From the NCBI RefSeq assembly GCF_027497355.1, contig NZ_CP114909.1, forward strand, positions 1,550,001 to 1,614,000: a stretch of 64,000 nt of DNA, written 5' to 3'. Source of the DNA: Micromonospora sp. WMMA1947 (GTDB taxonomy: Bacteria > Actinomycetota > Actinomycetes > Mycobacteriales > Micromonosporaceae). The notes under the pieces were generated by a model, which did no database searches, was not told the origin of the DNA, and was given only the letters and a program-made list of their open reading frames with translations. Made by a program: the position numbers and the translations under genes. Below are positions 58,392 through 64,000 of the stretch, in pieces (within the stretch, counting starts at the first letter, position 1; every line of letters begins with the position of its first letter).

Positions 58392-60829
58392 TGCACCCAC
58401 CTTTCGTTCCCGACTGCGGAGACGCTCACCACGTCGCCGGACGTCGCGCCGAGGCCACGCCGCACGGTGGAGCCGGGTGAGTTGGTCGGCAGCCAGACGA
58501 CGCCGTCGGGCATCTCGGTGATCGCCGCCGGCAGCGTGATAGCGCCGCGGTCGGTGCCCACCGTGACCGGGTCACCGTCGGCGACGCCCAGCGCCTCGGC
58601 GGTGCCCTTGCCGAGCCGGACCACCGGCGGGCGGGCGGTGCCGGCGAGGTGCTCGTCGCCGTCGGTGAGGCTGCCCAGGTCGATCAGCTGGTGCCAGGTG
58701 GCGAGCACTGCCTCGCCCGGTCCGGGCTGCCGCACGGCGGCCGCCTCGACCGAGGGCGCCGACGGGCGCTCGACCCGGGTACGCGGCAGCGCGCCCAGCT
58801 CGCGCCGGATGCTCGGCACGTCGCCCGTGCCCAGCCGCACGTCGAGCTGCGCGGCGAGCGCGTCCAGGATGCGGGCGTCGGTCATCGCGCCGGTGTCCAG
58901 CACCTTCTCGAACGTGCGCAGCCGGCCCTCCCAGTCCAGGAAGCTGCCGGCCTTCTCAACCACCGGCGCGACCGGCAGAACCACGTCGGCGCGGCGGGAC
59001 ACCGCGCTCATCCGCAGTTCCAGGCTGACCAGGAACGGCACCGCGTCCAGGGCCGTCTCGGCCAGACGCGGGTCGGCCAGGTCGGCCGGGTCGACGCCAG
59101 CCACCACCAGGGCGCCGAGCTGACCGTTCGCGGCGGCGCTGAGGATGCCGTCGGTGTCGCGGCCAGCCTGGCTGGGGATCACCCCGGCCGGGATGTCCCA
59201 CGCCTCGCCCAGTTCCGCGCGCGCGGCCGGCTCGGTGACCACACGGCCGCCGGGGAGCAGGTTCGGCAGGCAGCCCGCGTCGACAGCGCCGCGGTCACCC
59301 GCGCGCCGCGGCACCCAGACCAGCCGGGCACCGGTACGCCGGGCGACGTCCGCCGCCGCCGACAGCCCGCCCGGCACCTCGGCCAAGCGCTCGCCGACGA
59401 TCAGGATCGCGCCGGGCTGCCCCAGCGCCTCGGCCACCGTGGCGTGCTCGGCCAGCACGCCGGCCTCCTCGCCGGGCACCACCCGGGCGAGCTTCGCCCC
59501 GAGCTTCTCCAGGCCGCGGGTCGCGAACGGCGCGAGCGCGTACACGGTGAGCTTCTTCTTCAGGTACGCCTTGCGCAGCCGCAGGAAGAGGATCGGGCAC
59601 TCCTCCTCCGGCTCGAGGCCGACCAGCACCACGGCGGGCGCGTTCTCCACGTCCGTGTAGGTCACGTCGGTGACCCCGGCGACGCTGCTGGCCAGGAAGT
59701 CGGCCTCCTCGCGGGAGACCGGGCGGGCCCGGAAGTCGATGTCGTTCGTGTGCAGCGCGATGCGGGCGAACTTCGCGTACGCGTAGGCGTCCTCGACGGT
59801 GAGCCGGCCGCCGGTCAGCACCGCCGTGCCGGTCGCGCCGTCGCGGGCCGCACGCAGCCCCTCGGCGGCCCGGGTCAGCGCCTCGCTCCAGGACGCCTCG
59901 CGCAGCTCACCGGTCTTCTCGTCGCGCACCATCGGGGTGCTGATCCGGTCGAACGCGCGGGTGTACTGGAAGCCCCAGCGGCCCTTGTCGCAGTTCCACT
60001 CCTCGTTCACCGCCGGGTCGTCGCCGGCCAGCCGGCGCAGCACCTTGCCGCGCCGCCAGTCGGTGCGCTGGGCGCAGCCGGCCGAGCAGTGCTCGCAGAC
60101 GCTGGGCGTGGAGACCAGGTCGAACGGGCGGGCCCGGAACCGGTACTGCGCGCCGGTGAGCGCGCCCACCGGGCAGATCTGCACGGTGTTGCCGGAGAAG
60201 TACGAGTTGAACGGGACGTCACCGGCGTCGCCGTCCTCGCCGTACTCCTCGTCCCGGTAGATGTTGATCTCCTCGTGCGAGGAGCGTCCCATCAGGTCGA
60301 TGAACTTGTCCCCGGCGATCTCCTCGGAGAACCGGGTGCACCGCTGGCAGAGCACGCAGCGCTCGCGGTCGAGCAGCACCTGGGTGCTGATCGGCAGCGG
60401 CTTCGGGTACTCCCGCTTGTGCTCGTGGAACCGCGAGTCCGTCCGGCCGGTGGACATCGCCTGGTTCTGCAGCGGGCACTCGCCGCCCTTGTCGCACATC
60501 GGGCAGTCCAGGGGGTGGTTGAGGAGCAGCAGCTCCATCACCCCCTCCTGGGCCTTCTTGGCGACCGGGGAGGTGAGCTGCGTCCGCACCACCATGCCGT
60601 CGGCGACGGTCTGGGTGCAGGAGGCGACCGGCTTGCGCTGGCCCTCCACCTCCACCAGGCACTGCCGGCAGGCGCCGGCCGGGGCCAGCAGCGGGTGGTC
60701 GCAGAAGCGCGGGATCTCGGTGCCGAGCTGCTCGGCGACGCGGATCAGCAGCGCGCCCTTGGGCGCGGTGACCTCGACGCCGTCGATGGTCAGCGTGACG
60801 GTCTCGGTCTGCTTGGCTACGTCGGTCAT
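58388..60829 (-). CDS. nuoG: NADH-quinone oxidoreductase subunit G
   Basis: An 813-aa peripheral-arm subunit holding [2Fe-2S] N1b and two [4Fe-4S] clusters. Cys sets: [21 protein letters not shown], then [15 protein letters not shown] with an [11 protein letters not shown]is ligand, then [15 protein letters not shown], and a further four-Cys set (CEHCSAGC ... [12 protein letters not shown]) for cluster N7. The molybdopterin-oxidoreductase-like domain that follows is non-catalytic. ATG 60829 overlaps the nuoF stop by one base (TGATG). Confidence 0.97.
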   Translation of the reverse strand: MTDVAKQTETVTLTIDGVEVTAPKGALLIRVAEQLGTEIPRFCDHPLLAPAGACRQCLVEVEGQRKPVASCTQTVADGMVVRTQLTSPVAKKAQEGVMELLLLNHPLDCPMCDKGGECPLQNQAMSTGRTDSRFHEHKREYPKPLPISTQVLLDRERCVLCQRCTRFSEEIAGDKFIDLMGRSSHEEINIYRDEEYGEDGDAGDVPFNSYFSGNTVQICPVGALTGAQYRFRARPFDLVSTPSVCEHCSAGCAQRTDWRRGKVLRRLAGDDPAVNEEWNCDKGRWGFQYTRAFDRISTPMVRDEKTGELREASWSEALTRAAEGLRAARDGATGTAVLTGGRLTVEDAYAYAKFARIALHTNDIDFRARPVSREEADFLASSVAGVTDVTYTDVENAPAVVLVGLEPEEECPILFLRLRKAYLKKKLTVYALAPFATRGLEKLGAKLARVVPGEEAGVLAEHATVAEALGQPGAILIVGERLAEVPGGLSAAADVARRTGARLVWVPRRAGDRGAVDAGCLPNLLPGGRVVTEPAARAELGEAWDIPAGVIPSQAGRDTDGILSAAANGQLGALVVAGVDPADLADPRLAETALDAVPFLVSLELRMSAVSRRADVVLPVAPVVEKAGSFLDWEGRLRTFEKVLDTGAMTDARILDALAAQLDVRLGTGDVPSIRRELGALPRTRVERPSAPSVEAAAVRQPGPGEAVLATWHQLIDLGSLTDGDEHLAGTARPPVVRLGKGTAEALGVADGDPVTVGTDRGAITLPAAITEMPDGVVWLPTNSPGSTVRRGLGATSGDVVSVSAVGNERWVQ

Positions 60830-62145
60830 CAGTGCGCCCCTACCAGGGTCTTCTCCGACAGCTTCGGAGCGGTACGTCCCTCGATGTAGTCGAGGTAGTC
60901 CTGCTTGAAGTACTTCAGCGACGAGGTCACCGAGCTGGTCGCGCCGTCACCCAGACCGCAGAACGAGCGGCCGAGGATGTTGTCGCAGGTGTCGAGCAGG
61001 GTGTCCAGGTCCTCGTGGGTGCCCTGGCCGGCCAGGATGCGCCGGTAGACCCGGACCATCCAGTAGTTGCCCTCCCGGCACGGGGTGCACTTGCCGCACG
61101 ACTCGTGGTGGTAGAACTCCAGCCACCGGTAGGTCGCGTACACCGGGCAGTCCTGGTCGGAGAAGATCTGCGTAGCGGTGGTGCCCAGGATCGAGCCGGC
61201 CCCCGCCACCCCCTCGAAGTCCAGCGGCACGTCCAGGTGCTCGGCGGTCAGCAGCGGCGTCGACGAGCCACCCGGGGTCCAGAACTTCAGGTTGTGCCCG
61301 GGCTTCATCCCGCCGGCCAGCTCGATCAGCTCGCGCAGCGTGATGCCCATCGAGCACTCGTACTGGCCCGGGTTGGCGATCCGGCCGGACAGCGAGTAGA
61401 TCATCGGGCCGGACGACTTCTCCGTGCCCATCGTCTTCCACCAGTCCGCGCCACCGAGCACGATGTACGGCACGCTGGCGATGGTGCCGACGTTGTTCAC
61501 CACGGTCGGGCTGGCGTACAGGCCGTGGGTCGCCGGGAACGGCGGGCGCAGCCGGGGCTGGCCGCGGAAGCCCTCCAGCGAGTCCAGCAGCGCGGTCTCC
61601 TCACCGCAGATGTACGCCCCGGCGCCGGAGTGCACCACCAGGTCCAGGTCGAAGCCCGAACCGAGGACGTTGCGGCCGAGATAACCCTTGGCGTACGCCT
61701 CGTCGACAGCGCTGCGCAGCCGGCGGGCGGCGTGCACCGCCTCACCGCGGATGTAGATGTACGCCCGGTTGGCCCGGATCGCGTACGAGGCGATGATGAC
61801 GCCCTCGACCAGCGAGTGCGGGTCGTAGGTCATCAGCGGCAGGTCCTTGCAGGTGCCCGGCTCGCCCTCGTCGGCGTTCACCACCAGGTAGTGCGGCTTG
61901 CCGTCGCCCTGCGGGATGAACCCCCACTTGAGACCGGTCGGGAAGCCCGCGCCGCCCCGGCCGCGCAGTCCGGAGTCCTTGATCAGCTGGATCAGGTCGT
62001 CCGGGTGCGCCTTGAGCGCCTTGCGCAGGGCGGCGTAGCCGTCCAGCTTCTCGTAGGTGCCGAGCCGCCACGCGTCCGGCGAGAGCCAGCGCTTGGTGAG
62101 CACCGGCGTGAGCTTGGCCAGCGTCTCCGGCCGAGGAGTGGTCAC
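60829..62145 (-). CDS. nuoF: NADH-quinone oxidoreductase subunit F
   Basis: A 438-aa NADH- and FMN-binding subunit where electrons enter complex [18 protein letters not shown] is the NADH/FMN glycine loop, [18 protein letters not shown] the FMN site, and [13 protein letters not shown] the second flavin contact. The [4Fe-4S] N3 ligands are in [16 protein letters not shown] plus a later Cys ([10 protein letters not shown]). GTG 62145 overlaps the nuoE stop as GTGA; the longer frame upstream is not part of the family. Confidence 0.97.
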   Translation of the reverse strand: MTTPRPETLAKLTPVLTKRWLSPDAWRLGTYEKLDGYAALRKALKAHPDDLIQLIKDSGLRGRGGAGFPTGLKWGFIPQGDGKPHYLVVNADEGEPGTCKDLPLMTYDPHSLVEGVIIASYAIRANRAYIYIRGEAVHAARRLRSAVDEAYAKGYLGRNVLGSGFDLDLVVHSGAGAYICGEETALLDSLEGFRGQPRLRPPFPATHGLYASPTVVNNVGTIASVPYIVLGGADWWKTMGTEKSSGPMIYSLSGRIANPGQYECSMGITLRELIELAGGMKPGHNLKFWTPGGSSTPLLTAEHLDVPLDFEGVAGAGSILGTTATQIFSDQDCPVYATYRWLEFYHHESCGKCTPCREGNYWMVRVYRRILAGQGTHEDLDTLLDTCDNILGRSFCGLGDGATSSVTSSLKYFKQDYLDYIEGRTAPKLSEKTLVGAH

Positions 62146-63236
62146 TTCCGGACCCCCGATCCGTTGGCGTCCGCCGGGTCGGCGCCGTCCGCGCCCGTAC
62201 CGGACTCCGCTTCCTTGAGGTTGCGCTCCTGCGCGCCGGCGTCGTCGCCGGCGGGCTTGCCGTCGCCGGCCGGCGGGTTCGCCGCCGCGCCGGCCGCCTC
62301 CGCCGCCCGCGCGTCGCGCGGCGCCGGGGCCGGTCCGTCCACCGGGACCTTGGTGCCGGGGGCGTCCGGCACCGGGGTGCTCGCGTCCGGCTGCCGGGTC
62401 TCGGCGGTACGCACCTGCGGCGACTTGGCGTCCGGTGCCTTCACGTCCGGCGCGGTGCTGCCGGAGGCCGCCTTCGGCTCGGCCGGCTCGGGCGCGGGGG
62501 CCGGTTTCGCGGCCTCGGCCTTCGCCTTCGCCTCGGCGGCGGCCCGGTCGGCCTCGGCCTTGCTGCGGATCGGGGTCTTCGGGTCGAAGCCCGGCACCGA
62601 GACGCCGTGCTGCTCGGCCAGGCGCAGGCCGCGCAGGCTCGGCTCGCCCGGCCCGCCGTCGGCCACCGCGCCGTCGCGCTCGTCGGCGAAACCGGCGAGC
62701 TGGACCGCCATCTCCTTGAGCGTGCAGAGCCGCGCCCCACGGGTCGGCATCGGCCGGCCGCCGGCACGCAGCTCCTCGACCACGTCGAGCGCGGCCTGCG
62801 GCTCCACGTTGTCGAAGAAGTCGTAGTTGACGGTCATCACCGGGCCGTAGTCGCACGCCGCCAGGCACTCGGCGTGCTCCAGGGTGATCTTCCCGTCGGC
62901 GGTGGTCTCCTCGTGCCCGACGCCGAGGTGCTCGGCCAGGGTGTCGTAGACCTTCTGTCCGCCGAGCACGTCGCACATCGTGTTGGTGCAGACGCTCACC
63001 AGGTAGTCACCGGTCGGCTTGCGCTTGTACATGGTGTAGAAGGTGGCGACGGCGCCGACCTGGGCCTTGTTGAGCCCGAGCACCTCGGCGCAGAACTCGA
63101 CACCGGCCGGGGAGACGTAGCCCTCCTCGGACTGCACCAGGTGCAGCAGCGGCAGCAGCGCCGAGCGGGACCGGTCCGCCGGGTACCGGGCGATGATCTC
63201 CCGCGCCCGGGCGCGAGTCGTTTCGGAAAAACTCAT
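62142..63236 (-). CDS. nuoE: NADH-quinone oxidoreductase subunit E with a long low-complexity tail
   Basis: A 364-aa subunit; the core of about 200 residues is the thioredoxin-fold [2Fe-2S] N1a domain with ligands Cys83, Cys88, Cys124 and Cys128 (CTNTMC; CLAAC). From about residue 215 the protein becomes Ala/Pro/Lys/Glu/Asp-rich with no recognisable fold ([20 protein letters not shown] ... PANGSGVRK), adding some 150 residues. The tail stays in frame and has normal codon use, so it is not a frameshift artefact. It overlaps nuoD and nuoF by 4 bp. Confidence 0.94.
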   Translation of the reverse strand: MSFSETTRARAREIIARYPADRSRSALLPLLHLVQSEEGYVSPAGVEFCAEVLGLNKAQVGAVATFYTMYKRKPTGDYLVSVCTNTMCDVLGGQKVYDTLAEHLGVGHEETTADGKITLEHAECLAACDYGPVMTVNYDFFDNVEPQAALDVVEELRAGGRPMPTRGARLCTLKEMAVQLAGFADERDGAVADGGPGEPSLRGLRLAEQHGVSVPGFDPKTPIRSKAEADRAAAEAKAKAEAAKPAPAPEPAEPKAASGSTAPDVKAPDAKSPQVRTAETRQPDASTPVPDAPGTKVPVDGPAPAPRDARAAEAAGAAANPPAGDGKPAGDDAGAQERNLKEAESGTGADGADPADANGSGVRK

Positions 63237-64000
63237 CGGTCACAACCACCCATCACGGGGTCCAGCGAGGCGCCGCCGGCGATCACGTCGGCGATCAGGC
63301 CGCCCTCGGCCATCGCCGGGAGGGCCTGGAGGTTGACGAAGCTCGGCTCCCGGTAGTGCACCCGGTAGGGCCGGGTGCCGCCGTCGGACACCGCGTGTAC
63401 GCCCAGCTCGCCGCGGGGCGACTCGATGCCGACGTACACCTGGCCCGGCGGAACCCGGAAGCCCTCGGTGACGAGCTTGAAGTGGTGGATCAGCGACTCC
63501 ATCGACTGACCCATGATCTTCGCGACGTGCTCGAGCGAGTTGCCCATGCCGTCCACGCCGATGGCGAGCTGCGCCGGCCAGGCGATCTTCTTGTCGGAGA
63601 CCATCACCGGGCCGGGCTTCAGGCGGTCCAGCGCCTGCTCGATCAGCTTCAGCGACTCGCGGATCTCCGCGACCCGGACCAGGTAGCGGCCCCACACGTC
63701 ACCGTCGGTGTGGGTCGGCACGTCGAACTCGTACGTCTCGTAACCGCAGTACGGCATCGTCTTGCGCAGGTCCCAGGCGAGGCCCGCGGACCGCAGCACC
63801 GGGCCGGTGACGCCGAGCGCCATGCAGGCGGTCACGTCGAGCACCGCCACGTGCTGCGTACGCTCCAGCCAGATCGGCTGGCCGGACAGCAGGTTCTCGT
63901 ACTCCTTGAGCCGCTTCGGCATCAGCTGGAGGAAGTCGCGGATCTTGCGGATCGCGTCGTCCGGCACGTCCTGCGCCACACCGCCCGGCCGCACGTACGC
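63233..64000 (-). CDS. nuoD: NADH-quinone oxidoreductase subunit D (5' end outside window)
   Basis: The C-terminal 255 residues of the 49-kDa-type subunit that forms the quinone-reducing site. [14 protein letters not shown] at the edge is the family's central motif, followed by [41 protein letters not shown] and the C-terminal MGGCDR. The reading frame continues past base 64000, so the N-terminus and nuoA-nuoC lie outside. It overlaps nuoE as ATGA. Confidence 0.97.
   Translation of the reverse strand, partial: AYVRPGGVAQDVPDDAIRKIRDFLQLMPKRLKEYENLLSGQPIWLERTQHVAVLDVTACMALGVTGPVLRSAGLAWDLRKTMPYCGYETYEFDVPTHTDGDVWGRYLVRVAEIRESLKLIEQALDRLKPGPVMVSDKKIAWPAQLAIGVDGMGNSLEHVAKIMGQSMESLIHHFKLVTEGFRVPPGQVYVGIESPRGELGVHAVSDGGTRPYRVHYREPSFVNLQALPAMAEGGLIADVIAGGASLDPVMGGCDR

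Overview
The window is high-GC actinobacterial DNA with GTG starts, GGAGG-type ribosome sites, 1-4 bp coupled overlaps, long antisense shadow ORFs and several leaderless -10 boxes. The order topA ... DEAD helicase ... Tad-type secretion genes ... 6C RNA ... HAD phosphatase ... acs follows the Mycobacterium tuberculosis Rv3646c-Rv3667 neighbourhood (the 'helicase/secretion neighbourhood'). Gene content and intergenic repeats suggest Micromonosporaceae, probably Micromonospora. This is inferred without a search.

Layout. 1-2063: a TetR regulator, cut at the left edge, diverges from an aldonolactone-oxidase-type flavoenzyme across a nested palindrome. 2065-3144: a DUF559/AbiEi-like nuclease gene is bounded by two inverted, self-palindromic 48-bp elements, an insertion-sequence-like cassette abutting topA. 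3143-10968: topA, a hypothetical/lipoprotein pair, hppA (proton-pumping pyrophosphatase) and a STAS/RsbW-like pair. 11094-14813: helicase, an orphan small protein behind a CebR-like operator, and a LURP-one-related protein. 14983-20145: a seven-gene, tightly coupled Tad/Flp pilus operon (CpaE/Ssd, TadA, TadB, TadC, DUF4244, TadE, TadE-like). 20393-23996: a membrane-anchored VHL-beta-domain protein, an APH-type kinase-fold protein, the 6C small RNA (minus strand, three C-loop hairpins), HAD phosphatase and a degenerate Fic-like protein.

24219-33558: acetyl-CoA synthetase, two secreted M6 metalloproteases in tandem, a small protein, and an alpha/beta hydrolase that lacks its nucleophile. 33560-41193: a satellite type VII secretion (ESX) locus with a large two-headed SseB-like protein, mycosin, a WXG100 pair and EccE, but no EccB, EccC or EccD in the window. 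41261-48985: a 4-TM membrane protein, GNAT, RarD, an ECF sigma/anti-sigma pair, a PhoX-type phosphatase, and an IclR regulator divergent from an MFS transporter. 49080-64000: a long-chain polyprenyl diphosphate synthase (probable menaquinone side chain) and the nuo operon from nuoD (cut at the right edge) to nuoN, all on the minus strand.

How the parts fit: the right end makes the quinone and the complex I that reduces it, HppA adds a second proton pump, and two export machines (Tad and ESX) plus secreted proteases and phosphatase cover the envelope. The most unusual items are the palindrome-bounded DUF559 cassette, the three-loop 6C RNA, the bacterial VHL-beta protein and the repeated Thr-x-x-Leu motifs of the ESX-linked SseB protein.
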